DNA of 64,000 nucleotides, from contig MEPB01000060.1 of assembly GCA_001769385.1 (NCBI GenBank), positions 47,448 to 111,447 on the forward strand, given 5' to 3'. The position numbers and the translations under genes were made by a program. The DNA is from Bacteroidetes bacterium RIFCSPLOWO2_12_FULL_35_15 (GTDB lineage: Bacteria; Bacteroidota; Bacteroidia; 2-12-FULL-35-15). Below the pieces are notes generated by a model. It was not told the origin of the DNA. It did not search any database and saw only the letters and a list, made by a program, of their open reading frames with translations. Below are positions 33,101-41,775 of the stretch, one piece after another. The stretch's first letter is position 1. Each line of letters opens with the position of its first letter.

Positions 33101-34105
33101 ATGAAAAAAAGAATTAAACTAACCTCATTACTAATTTTAATTTGTATAATTGGAATAAGCCCAATGATAATATCCTGGGGCACATTCGGACATGAACATA
33201 TCGATAGAGCCGCTGTATTTGCATTACCTGCTCCGCTTCAAACGTTTTTTTATAACCACATTGATTTTATTACGCAGGAATCAACTGTTCCTGATCTGCG
33301 TAAATACACATTGAATGATAAAGCTGAAAATCCGCGTCACTTTTTTGATTTTGAAAATTTTGGTTCTCCGGATAGTTTGCCAAAAACAATGACAGAAGCA
33401 AAAGCCAGGTACGATGAAAAGTTTTTAAAAGATAATGGAATTTTACCTTGGTATATTCAGGATCTGATGGAAAAGTTAACCAAAGCTTTTAAAGAAAAAA
33501 AGAAAACTGAAATTCTTTTTATTGCTGCTGATCTGGGACATTATCTGGGGGATGCAAATATGCCATTGCATATTTCTGCTAATTATGATGGCCAGCTTAC
33601 TAATCAAAAAGGAATTCATTCCCTGTGGGAATCCCGTTTACCCGAAATGTTTGGTAAAGATTTTAATTATTATACCGGTGATGCAAAATACATAGATAAT
33701 GTTCAGATAGAAACATGGAACATCATGTTTTCTACACACAAGCTCGCAGATACAGTGTTATTGAAAGATCGGGAATTAAGGAAGAAATTTACAGACGAAA
33801 AAATTTTCAAAACAGGTTCTGATGGAAAAGTAATTAAAAGTAAATATGGCCAATCAATTTATTCAGATGAGTATGCAAAGCAATTCCATACTGCCTTAAA
33901 TGGAATGGTAGAAAAACAAATGCGTAAGTCAATCATGGATGCTGCAAATTTTTGGTACACAGCTTGGGTTAACGCAGGAAAACCGGATTTGACTGATCTG
34001 GATCCTGCCGAATTAACAAAAAGAAACAGTAAAGCATTGAAACAAGATATTAAATTGTGGAAAACCGGAAAATTATTTGGTGTTGAAAGTGAAAAAGAAT
34101 TTTAA
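33101..34105 (+). CDS. Secreted S1/P1-nuclease / zinc phospholipase C-like hydrolase
   Basis: A 334-residue exported protein. The mature N-terminus is SWGTFGHEHIDRAA: Trp26 and His31 correspond to the N-terminal Trp and first His that bind the trinuclear zinc site. DLGHYLGDANMPLHIS (near 146-161) gives further His/Asp ligands, and GIHSLWESRL matches the nuclease family HxxW motif. Whether it hydrolyses nucleic acid or phospholipid cannot be decided. It lies 23 bases after crcB. Confidence 0.78.
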   Translation: MKKRIKLTSLLILICIIGISPMIISWGTFGHEHIDRAAVFALPAPLQTFFYNHIDFITQESTVPDLRKYTLNDKAENPRHFFDFENFGSPDSLPKTMTEAKARYDEKFLKDNGILPWYIQDLMEKLTKAFKEKKKTEILFIAADLGHYLGDANMPLHISANYDGQLTNQKGIHSLWESRLPEMFGKDFNYYTGDAKYIDNVQIETWNIMFSTHKLADTVLLKDRELRKKFTDEKIFKTGSDGKVIKSKYGQSIYSDEYAKQFHTALNGMVEKQMRKSIMDAANFWYTAWVNAGKPDLTDLDPAELTKRNSKALKQDIKLWKTGKLFGVESEKEF

Positions 34106-34288
34106 TCCACTGTATTATTGCTGTTGAGGAAAGAAGCAATCTATAAACAATGCCTTGCTTTGAGATTGAGTGTCTGCTTCAACTCAGAATGTTCCTGCCA
34201 ATCACGGCAATATTAAAATTTTGGTAGAAATTAGATTCACGCACTGAACTGTATAAACCGAGTCGAAAAAATAAAAACGATATTAAAA

Positions 34289-35938
34289 ATGAAATACTCA
34301 TTATCTATCCTAGTAAGTTTGTTGTCCATTTCCTTATTGGCACAAACTCCAACAAAATCAATAAGTACACCCGGTGGAAATGCAAAACCAAAATTAGTAG
34401 TAGGTATTGTCATCGATCAAATGCGTTATGATTATATTTATCGGTATTGGGATAAGTATGGTAATGATGGTTTTAAACGTTTGGTGAACGAAGGGTTCTT
34501 TTGCAGAAATACAAATTTTAATTATGTTCCAACATATACCGGTCCGGGCCATGCTTCTGTATATACAGGGACTACACCTGCTGTTCATGGCATTATTGCC
34601 AATGATTGGTATGATAAAGCTAAAGGGAAAAATATTTATTGTGTTCAGGATGATAATGTCAATGGAGTTGGAACTAATGCTTCTGAAGGAAAACGTTCTC
34701 CGGTAAACATGCTCACAACAACAATTACAGATGAGTTGCGAATTTCATCCACTATGAAATCAAAAGTAATTGGTATTGCATTAAAAGATAGAAGTGCTAT
34801 TCTTCCGGCCGGACATACTGCCAATGCTGCTTATTGGTATGATGGTAGCGTGGGCGGCTTTATTACAAGCACCTATTATATGAAGGAGCTTCCAGCTTGG
34901 GTGCAGACTTTTAATAAACAGGAATTAGCTAAAAAATATATGAGTCAGCCCTGGAATACAATTTTACCCATTGATCAATATACAGAAAGTGTTCCTGATG
35001 ATAATAAGTATGAGTTTATTGCCAAAGGTGAAACGCGCCCGGTTTTTCCTCATAATTTACCCGACTTAATGAAAGCAAATGGCGGATTAAATATGATCCG
35101 TAGTACGCCTTTCGGAAATTCTCTCACCAAAGATTTTGCAATTGAAACAATAAAAAGTGAAAATCTTGGAAAATCAACAGAAACTGATTTTTTAGCTGTC
35201 TCGTTTTCTTCACCTGATTATATTGGCCATGCTTATGGTCCAAATTCAGTTGAACAGGAAGATGATTATATCCGTTTAGATATAGATTTAGGAGAGTTCT
35301 TAAAATTTTTAGATACTCAGATCGGAAAAAATAATGTACTTGTTTTTTTGACTGCTGATCATGCTGCTCCTCAAGTTCCGGCTTATTTGATGGACTTAAA
35401 AGTTCCTGCAGGTTATATAGATGAAACAAAAATAGAGGAGACATTGAAAAAGTATCTGTTGAAAAATTTTGGTGATACCTTAGTGCTTTCATTTTCAAAT
35501 CAACAGGTTTTTTTAAATCAGAAACTAATTGATGAGAAAAAATTAAATAGGCAACAAGTGGAAGAAAGTGTTGCTTCTTTCATACAAAATTTACCAGCTG
35601 TTTCAGAAGTGCTTACTGCTGTAACACTTAATAATTCGCAATTTACAGAAGGCTCCCGCTATTTGATGCAAAAAGGATTTAATGCCAAACGGTCCGGTGA
35701 TGTGTTAGTAAATTATCAACCTTCCTGGGTAGATTTTCCACATTATGGTACTACTCATGGTTCACCTTATAGTTACGATACCCATGTTCCGTTATTGTTT
35801 TATGGTTGGAACATTCAACATGGCAGTTCTTCTGAACAGATTTATATTACAGATGTTGCAGCGACTTTGGCAATGATGTTGAATATTCAGTTCCCGAATG
35901 GCTGTACAGGAAAACCAATTTCATTTTTAGTGAAATAA
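34289..35938 (+). CDS. pafA: PafA-type alkaline phosphatase
   Basis: A 549-residue periplasmic phosphatase of the phosphodiesterase/alkaline-phosphatase superfamily with signal peptide (MKYSLSILVSLLSISLLAQ). IVIDQMRYDYIYRYW (40-54) supplies a metal Asp, and YVPTYTGPGHASVYTG contains the nucleophile Thr84. Asn105 (GIIANDW) and the K-x-R pair at 166-168 (ALKDRS) match the phosphate-binding residues of Elizabethkingia PafA. ADHAAPQVP holds the zinc Asp-His. It hydrolyses phosphomonoesters for phosphate supply. Confidence 0.9.
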   Translation: MKYSLSILVSLLSISLLAQTPTKSISTPGGNAKPKLVVGIVIDQMRYDYIYRYWDKYGNDGFKRLVNEGFFCRNTNFNYVPTYTGPGHASVYTGTTPAVHGIIANDWYDKAKGKNIYCVQDDNVNGVGTNASEGKRSPVNMLTTTITDELRISSTMKSKVIGIALKDRSAILPAGHTANAAYWYDGSVGGFITSTYYMKELPAWVQTFNKQELAKKYMSQPWNTILPIDQYTESVPDDNKYEFIAKGETRPVFPHNLPDLMKANGGLNMIRSTPFGNSLTKDFAIETIKSENLGKSTETDFLAVSFSSPDYIGHAYGPNSVEQEDDYIRLDIDLGEFLKFLDTQIGKNNVLVFLTADHAAPQVPAYLMDLKVPAGYIDETKIEETLKKYLLKNFGDTLVLSFSNQQVFLNQKLIDEKKLNRQQVEESVASFIQNLPAVSEVLTAVTLNNSQFTEGSRYLMQKGFNAKRSGDVLVNYQPSWVDFPHYGTTHGSPYSYDTHVPLLFYGWNIQHGSSSEQIYITDVAATLAMMLNIQFPNGCTGKPISFLVK

Positions 35939-36000
35939 AAGAATTCCCGCGAAGACAATTTATATCGAATATCATGGGGCATTTGCGTAAATGTTAAAAC

Positions 36001-37203
36001 ATGTCTAAACAAAAAATATTCACGCGCACCATTTGGATACTATCTTTTGTTAGTCTGTTTACAGATATTGCAAGTGAGATGCTGTATCCGGTGATGCCAA
36101 TTTATTTAAAAACAATTGGTTTTACGGCTTTGTGGATAGGAATCCTTGAAGGCTTTGCTGAAGCCATAGTTGGAATATCAAAAGGATATTTCGGAAAACT
36201 GTCTGATGATTCCGGTAAACGTTTACCATTTGTTAAATTAGGATATTTTTTAAGTGGCATTTCAAAACCTTTGATGACCGTATTTGCTTATCCTGTGTGG
36301 ATACTACTTGTCCGTAGCACCGACCGATTAGGAAAAGGAATACGCACCGGTGCACGTGATGCAATGCTTTCAGATGAATCTGCAAAGGAGAACAAAGGAA
36401 AAGTGTTTGGCTTGCATCGTGCAATGGATACGTTTGGTGCTGCGATAGGTCCGCTGTTGGCCCTGCTGTTTTTATATTTTTATCCCGAACATTACAAACC
36501 TCTTTTTATTCTCGCTTTTATTCCGGGAATGATTGGTGTTGCGCTCACCTTTATTATCAAAGAAAAGAAAAAGGACATTGGAAAAAAGGATTCAGAGCGA
36601 ATTGTAGAACCTCAACTGAAGGTCAAGAAAGGAAATTTCTTTTCCTATTTCTTATATTGGAAAAAATCCACAAAAGGATATAAGAAATTACTTATCGGAC
36701 TTCTGTTATTCACCTTGTTTAATAGTTCCGATATGTTTTTATTATTGATGGCTAAATATATTGGTATCCCTGATTTACATATTATTGGTGTTTATATCTT
36801 TTACAATTTAGTGTATGCTCTTTTTGCTTTTCCAATGGGGCATTTGGCTGATAAAATTGGCATGAAACCGACTTTTATTATTGGCTTGTTTATGTTTGCA
36901 ATCGTATATGGCAGCATGGTTTATGTCCAAAATGAAATGATGTTGTATGTGGTGTTTTTTGTATATGGTGTGTATGCTGCTGCAACAGAGGGCGTCTCAA
37001 AAGCCTGGATTTCAAAAATAGTTCCATCTTCAGAAACAGCCACAGCTATTGGATTTCATGCAAGTTGCGTAAGCGTTGTAACATTGTTTGCAAGCAGTAT
37101 AGCAGGCCTGTTATGGGTTAGCTTCCAGCCGGAGGTAACATTTTTGGTAGCCTCTGTGGGTGCATTATTTATTATCGGATACTTTCTGTTGCAAAAAAAA
37201 TAA
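36001..37203 (+). CDS. MFS transporter
   Basis: A 400-residue membrane protein with 12 predicted helices. The loop-2 motif is YFGKLSDDSGKRLPFVKLGY (63-82), a variant of the MFS G-x-L-aD-r-x-G-r-k signature; MGHLADKIGMKPTF is its counterpart in the second half. RTGARDAMLSDESA is typical of a Bacteroidota clade of uncharacterised transporters. Substrate unknown. Confidence 0.85.
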   Translation: MSKQKIFTRTIWILSFVSLFTDIASEMLYPVMPIYLKTIGFTALWIGILEGFAEAIVGISKGYFGKLSDDSGKRLPFVKLGYFLSGISKPLMTVFAYPVWILLVRSTDRLGKGIRTGARDAMLSDESAKENKGKVFGLHRAMDTFGAAIGPLLALLFLYFYPEHYKPLFILAFIPGMIGVALTFIIKEKKKDIGKKDSERIVEPQLKVKKGNFFSYFLYWKKSTKGYKKLLIGLLLFTLFNSSDMFLLLMAKYIGIPDLHIIGVYIFYNLVYALFAFPMGHLADKIGMKPTFIIGLFMFAIVYGSMVYVQNEMMLYVVFFVYGVYAAATEGVSKAWISKIVPSSETATAIGFHASCVSVVTLFASSIAGLLWVSFQPEVTFLVASVGALFIIGYFLLQKK

Positions 37204-37271
37204 GAGCACATTATTTATTCTTGACCTATCTTATACCAATTGAATTTATAAAACAGTCCAATGTGTGCTGT

Positions 37272-37292
37272 CAGTCAGAGTTTGTCGAAGAC
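37272..37292. repeat. Dispersed motif copy (related to 2006 and 2198)
   Basis: CAGTCAGAGTTTGTCGAAG at 37272 repeats the first bases of the 159-base direct repeats at 2006 and 2198, but the similarity soon stops. It shows that the motif is an independent small element. Confidence 0.6.
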
Positions 37293-37347
37293 TGTGCGTG
37301 GAAATTTGTTGAACTAAAATATATTTATAAATGGTATTACGCCTTCA

Positions 37348-38244
37348 TCATTCTTCAAAAGGAAATAAACGGTTCACAGGTGGAAGATAATATACTCTGG
37401 GTTTCGTTCCCAACTCTTCCATAAGACGGTATCCTGCCCTGTTTTTTAATAATTCTTTAAAGCGAAGTGTTTCTTCTCCGTTCGTAACAGTATCTTCATT
37501 TTCATCGCCAAAATAAAATACACCATTCGGACAAGCATTCACGCAATCGGGTAACTCTCCTTTTACAGCTTTGCCTGGACAAAAATCACATTTTTCAACA
37601 GTTCCCAGAACATGTGAGCTGCACATTTCATGCGGTTTCATGTCTTTCATATCTTCAACTGTCATTTTATATTGTTCCTCTCCCCAATTAAAAACTCTTG
37701 CTGTATAAGGACATGCAGCCATACAAAATCTGCAACCAATGCACCGTTCATTGTCAATTGCAACAATACCATCTTCGCGTTTAAATGTAGCATCCACCGG
37801 GCACACTTTTACACAGGGCGGGTCATCACAATGAAAGCAGTTAGCGGGCATATAATACGGTGCTGTGGCTTCCGCATCCTTCATCTCAAATATTTTAATG
37901 TAGCTGCGGTCTTCCGGTAAATAATGCATTTTTGAACAAGCTTCTTTGCATTTACCTGCATTTCCACATTTTGCAAGGTCAAGCACCATTACAAATTTTT
38001 TGCCTGGAATTCCTTCTCTGATATTTAAATGAGCAGTTGTAACACTCGGGTTTATTACCGATTCATCCACTTCCACTATTTTTCCTTCCGGAGAAAGTAA
38101 ACGAATTTTTTTTCCTGTTTTGATTTTGGATGTTTCTTCTTTTGACAACAGATCCAAAGAGCCTAAACCTACTGTTGCAGCTGCTCCTGTTATTAATCCT
38201 GCTTTCAGAAAGTTTCTTCTGGAATTGCTTTTCTTTTCTTCCAT
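37348..38244 (-). CDS. Tat-exported ferredoxin-like 4Fe-4S dicluster protein
   Basis: A 298-residue Fe-S protein with a Tat signal (SRRNFLKAG, 8-16). Cysteines occur as C93, C99, C103; C136, C139, C144, C148; C168, C171, C174, C178; and C219, C222, C234, C238. This is enough for about four [4Fe-4S] clusters of the DmsB/NrfC/HybA type that pass electrons between a periplasmic oxidoreductase and the membrane. No molybdopterin subunit or membrane anchor is adjacent. Residues 47-64 (KIRLLSPEGKIVEVDESV) recur in the upstream small protein, which ends 4 bases before this gene. Confidence 0.85.
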   Translation of the reverse strand: MEEKKSNSRRNFLKAGLITGAAATVGLGSLDLLSKEETSKIKTGKKIRLLSPEGKIVEVDESVINPSVTTAHLNIREGIPGKKFVMVLDLAKCGNAGKCKEACSKMHYLPEDRSYIKIFEMKDAEATAPYYMPANCFHCDDPPCVKVCPVDATFKREDGIVAIDNERCIGCRFCMAACPYTARVFNWGEEQYKMTVEDMKDMKPHEMCSSHVLGTVEKCDFCPGKAVKGELPDCVNACPNGVFYFGDENEDTVTNGEETLRFKELLKNRAGYRLMEELGTKPRVYYLPPVNRLFPFEE

Positions 38245-38248
38245 AACC

Positions 38249-38488
38249 TTATTTATTACTTGTTTTCGAATTCATCCACTCAAGCACTTCTTTATTTGAT
38301 GCCCGGCTTGTTGTGATTTCTTTTTCAATCATTGATTTGTCGATCTCCACAAGTTTTCCATCGGCAGTTAACATTTTTATTTTTTCAGGATTTTTGTTTT
38401 TTGAACTTTTTTTAAAGGAGGATAGCAAACCGAGACTTGCTCCGGCAGCTAAAATAATTGTGAGAAAGTCTCTTCGTTTTTTTTTCAT
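38249..38488 (-). CDS. Small Tat-signal protein, partner of the ferredoxin
   Basis: A 79-residue protein starting MKKKRRDFLTIILAAGASLG, a Tat-like signal (RRDFL). Residues 36-54 (KIKMLTADGKLVEIDKSMI) match residues 46-64 of the ferredoxin gene downstream, so both share a post-signal domain. Cysteines are absent. It is 4 bases upstream of the ferredoxin gene and certainly co-transcribed. I suggest an electron-transfer complex subunit or chaperone-like partner. Function unknown. Confidence 0.7.
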   Translation of the reverse strand: MKKKRRDFLTIILAAGASLGLLSSFKKSSKNKNPEKIKMLTADGKLVEIDKSMIEKEITTSRASNKEVLEWMNSKTSNK

Positions 38489-38542
38489 AACCAGACCAAT
38501 TTTGAAATGTTTTTACAATAATATTATTTGATTGTGCAAAAA

Positions 38543-38558
38543 TATGACAAAAATCATA
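38543..38558. promoter_or_regulatory. Palindromic operator TATGAC-N4-ATCATA
   Basis: One mismatch from perfect dyad symmetry; arms equal to those of the site at 18010-18025 except one base. It lies 55-70 bases before the Tat protein start, on the promoter side. Candidate CRP/FNR-family binding site. Confidence 0.5.
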
Positions 38559-38561
38559 AAA

Positions 38562-38577
38562 AATCACGAAAGTGATT
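38562..38577. promoter_or_regulatory. Second palindrome AATCAC-GAAA-GTGATT
   Basis: Perfect 6-base arms and 4-base centre, four bases beyond the 38543 site. The TCAC/GTGA half-sites are CRP-like inverted. It may be a second operator of the Tat-protein promoter. Confidence 0.4.
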
Positions 38578-38627
38578 AATATCAAGTACATATAAAAATA
38601 TGTTACAAAAATTAATAGAAGTATTTA

Positions 38628-39458
38628 CTAATAGAACTCGTAGGCGTACCTGATTTTTTCAGAAAGGTGGCCAAAGGAAGTTAGTGTGGTTTTCGAGGAT
38701 AATATTTTTTTTTCGTTGTAAGTAAATGTAAAAATGTTTGTAACAGATTCCTCAAAATAAATGGTTTGTTTTACAAGAAGGTTATTCAAATCATATTCAT
38801 AAATGATTTTTCCATTTATTTTATTCCCCGGATAATACTGAATCGCTTCAATTAAATTATCATTTTTATCATATTTATAGACCCAATTATACCTGAATTT
38901 TCCATCGGGAGCGTATTCGGTATCTTCAGTCTTTTTGTTGCCATCATACTTATATTTGTTTATTGCTTTTAATCCATCGGGCCAATAGTATTTAAGCTCA
39001 GTCATTTTTCCGGACTTATCGTATGTTGCAAAATTTCTGTATTTATAAGTTCCATCAGGAAGATAAAAGTAGTATTCCTTTCTCAAATTATTTTCATAGT
39101 AGTTTTTTGTAATATTAAACAAAACGGTGCCATTTGGTTCTGTTGCATTTACTTTTAATAGATTGCCTTTTTCATCGTAATTAAAAGTTAGAATACTCGT
39201 AAGACTTCCATCCGAGTAGGTAGTTTCTTTTTGCTTCCATCCGCTTTCATCAAAATTCTGTACATGACTAATTTGTTCTTTTTGTTCGACCCCAAATTGA
39301 ATATCAGTTTTATAATCTGTGATGCTTTTTATTCGGTGTTTCAATACCATTTCATGTTCCAATTGTTCGTCCGTTTTGGTTGCATGGTCAGTAGAGCAGG
39401 AAGAAATAATTAATAAAAAAACGATTAGTTTAACGCTATTGGAAAAGAGAATGCGCAT
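38628..39458 (-). CDS. Lipoprotein with YD/RHS-like repeats
   Basis: A 276-residue lipoprotein (signal ending LIISSC, lipobox ISSC). From about residue 80 it has about ten degenerate repeats of the type F.YDEKGNLLK, YDKSGKMTELKYYWPDG, YKYDKNDNLIEAIQYYP and YEYDLNNLLVKQTIYF, resembling YD/RHS-type or MORN-like strands. There are no toxin or cargo domains. Function unknown. Confidence 0.7.
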   Translation of the reverse strand: MRILFSNSVKLIVFLLIISSCSTDHATKTDEQLEHEMVLKHRIKSITDYKTDIQFGVEQKEQISHVQNFDESGWKQKETTYSDGSLTSILTFNYDEKGNLLKVNATEPNGTVLFNITKNYYENNLRKEYYFYLPDGTYKYRNFATYDKSGKMTELKYYWPDGLKAINKYKYDGNKKTEDTEYAPDGKFRYNWVYKYDKNDNLIEAIQYYPGNKINGKIIYEYDLNNLLVKQTIYFEESVTNIFTFTYNEKKILSSKTTLTSFGHLSEKIRYAYEFY

Positions 39459-39517
39459 TGTTTAGAAATGTTAGAATTTTGAACTTGAGAAAAATGATTT
39501 GAGTTTTGTGAGTTTTA

Positions 39518-40195
39518 TTATAATTGATTTAAATAGTTGTAAAAGTTTTTCTGGCTGATCCATAAAAAATCCCCGTGTACATCAAAAAAAGTCGTATCAA
39601 CGGGAGTCTTCAGATCCACATGTGTGGCAACTAATTTCATTGTCAGATTATTTATAGTATGTGAATATTCCATAAATAAATAACCAAAATCCTTAAAAGG
39701 AGAATTCATATAATAAAATTTAATTTCAGGATAATAAAAAGCTTCAGAAGTGGTTTTGGAGGTAATGTCTTTAATCAGTACTTTTTTACATTCCAGGCCT
39801 GCAATTAATTTTGTTTCATCTATAAATTCAAATTCAAACTTAGGGTTGTTTTCGTTTTCTTTTATTTCCTCCGGGCTAAGTTTACAGGCATAATTTTGTC
39901 TTATTGCATCAATTAATAAGGACGTATAGGTGTTTTTACTGTTGTCAAGAATATTTACAATTTGTACCGTTCCCATTCCGGCCGCAGCAACAAAAGTAGC
40001 TTTGTCATCTTTGAAAAACAGATTCATCTCATGAGGAAAAAGGGAAGCTTTCATACCATATTTAGCACTATCAGGATACGATACATTATAGGTTACTGTT
40101 CCTTCGCCAGGTTTTGCGCTCTGTTCGGTTTTGGTCTGGCAACCGGAAACAAGAAAAATTAAAAGGATAATGGGGATTATAATTTTACTATTCAT
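39518..40195 (-). CDS. Lipoprotein, DUF4412-like
   Basis: A 225-residue lipoprotein (signal ending FLVSGC). GEGTVTYNVSYPD and the central FIDETKLIAGLECKKVLIKD, which recalls the ...T...IAGY.CKKA.v... motif of DUF4412-type Bacteroidota proteins, point to a small beta-sheet protein. No function is known. A TAATTTTG -7-like box lies at 40222-40229. Confidence 0.65.
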   Translation of the reverse strand: MNSKIIIPIILLIFLVSGCQTKTEQSAKPGEGTVTYNVSYPDSAKYGMKASLFPHEMNLFFKDDKATFVAAAGMGTVQIVNILDNSKNTYTSLLIDAIRQNYACKLSPEEIKENENNPKFEFEFIDETKLIAGLECKKVLIKDITSKTTSEAFYYPEIKFYYMNSPFKDFGYLFMEYSHTINNLTMKLVATHVDLKTPVDTTFFDVHGDFLWISQKNFYNYLNQL

Positions 40196-40221
40196 ATGAA
40201 TTAAGTTTCTTAAGTTTTTTA

Positions 40222-40229
40222 CAAAATTA
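40222..40229 (-). promoter_or_regulatory. Candidate -7 box of the DUF4412-like lipoprotein
   Basis: TAATTTTG on the minus strand, 27 bases before the ATG. A TTTG -33 partner is not evident. The other features of the gap 40196-40523 are the terminator at 40426-40460 and AT-rich sequence. Confidence 0.35.
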
Positions 40230-40425
40230 CGGAGATATTTTTTGGTAATTATCTTTTGATATAAATATTAATTATGTTTTTGTTTCTTAGGTTTCGTCCG
40301 GAATATACTTTAGTGTTACTATTTTTATTTTCTGTGCTGATTTTTTAATTCCTTAAAAAAAGGAAGCATGAGAATTAATCTTCACAGGAGCATTTTTTAG
40401 AAAAAAATCAAAGTTTTAATAAAAA

Positions 40426-40460
40426 GAACATCCCGATAATTCAAAATTATCGGGATGTTC
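40426..40460 (-). terminator. Terminator of duplicated unit, copy 1
   Basis: A 16-bp perfect stem (GAACATCCCGATAATT/AATTATCGGGATGTTC) followed on the minus strand by TTTTTATT. It ends the two-gene unit 41776/40524. Its near-twin is at 43735-43769. Confidence 0.88.
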
Positions 40461-40523
40461 GGAAAAGAAACAAAAATTATTTTTTTTGCAATTTTCTAAA
40501 TTGCAATTAATCGCAATTTTTGA

Positions 40524-41681
40524 TTAATAATCTCTGTTTGTTGTTCCTTTTAATTGAATGTGTGGTGTTACTTCCATAACATTATTCAAATTACTTGCAT
40601 TTACAGAATAATCTGATCTTTTGAATGTGAACTTACCTTCAAAAAGGAAATACCAGTTAAAGTTTAAACCTGAAATAATTTTATTTTTTCCTTGGTATTC
40701 AAAATACAAATCGCATGGTTTATCAATAGTTTGGTTATAAGGACCAGCATACCCGGTTGTATCAGCAGGTAAAAAATCCGAAGCTCCGGATCCACCAACA
40801 CCAGTTTGTCCATAAGGATGTTTGTAAAAACCTTTCAGATGACCATGTGCTAAATAACCTTTACCATATTTAACAACTTCACCTGCATTTGCATAGAATC
40901 TGATTGTGTCAGTTGCAGGTATTGGAGTAACGGTTGTACCTACCATCATTGTATCCACATTTAATGTTTTTCTAACACAACCACCTGCTAAAGCATCGCG
41001 TGCTGGCTCAAAAGTGTTGATAGAAGATGTTTGTACCCAAGCATTTATAACAATATTAGCAGGATCAACTTCGTCAAAAATAAATGTAGAAGTTTTCCAA
41101 ACATTAAAAGAACCTTGAAGAACTGTTCCATAGGTATGTAATGTATTAAAAACTACTTTGCTATGTGATTCCCAGGCAACTTGTCTGTATGAAGGACCTG
41201 CTGCAATAGAATCCAATGAAATTTTTAATGTTCCCGGTGCTGCTACTGTTGTAAGTGCAATATTCTGAGTCATATTGCCGGATCCCATGGTAACACCAAT
41301 ACCGTCAAAGGCAAAATTAATCCCTTTGATTATTGATTTGTTTTGGTTGTCGGTATTATAAATGGCGGTAATAAAATAATCACCTGGTAATAAGTATTTG
41401 AATGAATAGTTACCTGATAATTCAGCAACTGTAGATGCTACAGGTGTTCCTGTTGCTGATGTTCCGGAGTAAAGAAAAAGTTCAGCCCCTGGTGCTATAA
41501 CCATAGCATTTGTGTAATCAGGATAAGTACAAAGACCTGTAATGTCTTTACCTTTAAGCGTGTCATGTATATTTACCACTACTATTTCTTTTTCTCTTTT
41601 ACAGTTAGAAAGAGAAAAAACTAATCCCACTGCTACTATCGCAGTTATTGAGAATAATCTAAAAAGTTTCATTGTTTTCAT
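40524..41681 (-). CDS. Lipoprotein with carboxypeptidase-regulatory-like domain, copy 1
   Basis: A 385-residue lipoprotein: signal MKTMKLFRLFSITAIV...SLSNC (lipobox LSNC). The N-terminal part (about 50-115) with GNYSFKYLLPGDYFITAIYN is a carboxypeptidase-regulatory (prealbumin-like) fold. The middle contains PARDALAGGCVRKTLNVD and GYLAHGHLKGFYKHPYG, with several conserved His and Asp. The whole protein is paralogous to 43809-45005; the first 60 residues are almost identical. It is encoded after the CxxCH gene, with a hairpin in between. Function unknown. Confidence 0.72.
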   Translation of the reverse strand: MKTMKLFRLFSITAIVAVGLVFSLSNCKREKEIVVVNIHDTLKGKDITGLCTYPDYTNAMVIAPGAELFLYSGTSATGTPVASTVAELSGNYSFKYLLPGDYFITAIYNTDNQNKSIIKGINFAFDGIGVTMGSGNMTQNIALTTVAAPGTLKISLDSIAAGPSYRQVAWESHSKVVFNTLHTYGTVLQGSFNVWKTSTFIFDEVDPANIVINAWVQTSSINTFEPARDALAGGCVRKTLNVDTMMVGTTVTPIPATDTIRFYANAGEVVKYGKGYLAHGHLKGFYKHPYGQTGVGGSGASDFLPADTTGYAGPYNQTIDKPCDLYFEYQGKNKIISGLNFNWYFLFEGKFTFKRSDYSVNASNLNNVMEVTPHIQLKGTTNRDY

Positions 41682-41737
41682 AGGTTTTAATTATTTAATT
41701 GTTTATTTATTTTTGTTTTTATTTATTTGATTTGTAA

Positions 41738-41763
41738 GCTGTCCGAAATTTATCCCGGACAGC
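41738..41763. terminator. Intercistronic hairpin, copy 1
   Basis: GCTGTCCG and CGGACAGC (8 bp) around ATTTATC-type loop. It lies between the CxxCH gene stop (41776) and the lipoprotein start. No good T-run follows on the minus strand, so it may attenuate or process the message. Identical to 45063-45088. Confidence 0.6.
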
Positions 41764-41775
41764 CTGATACAAATC

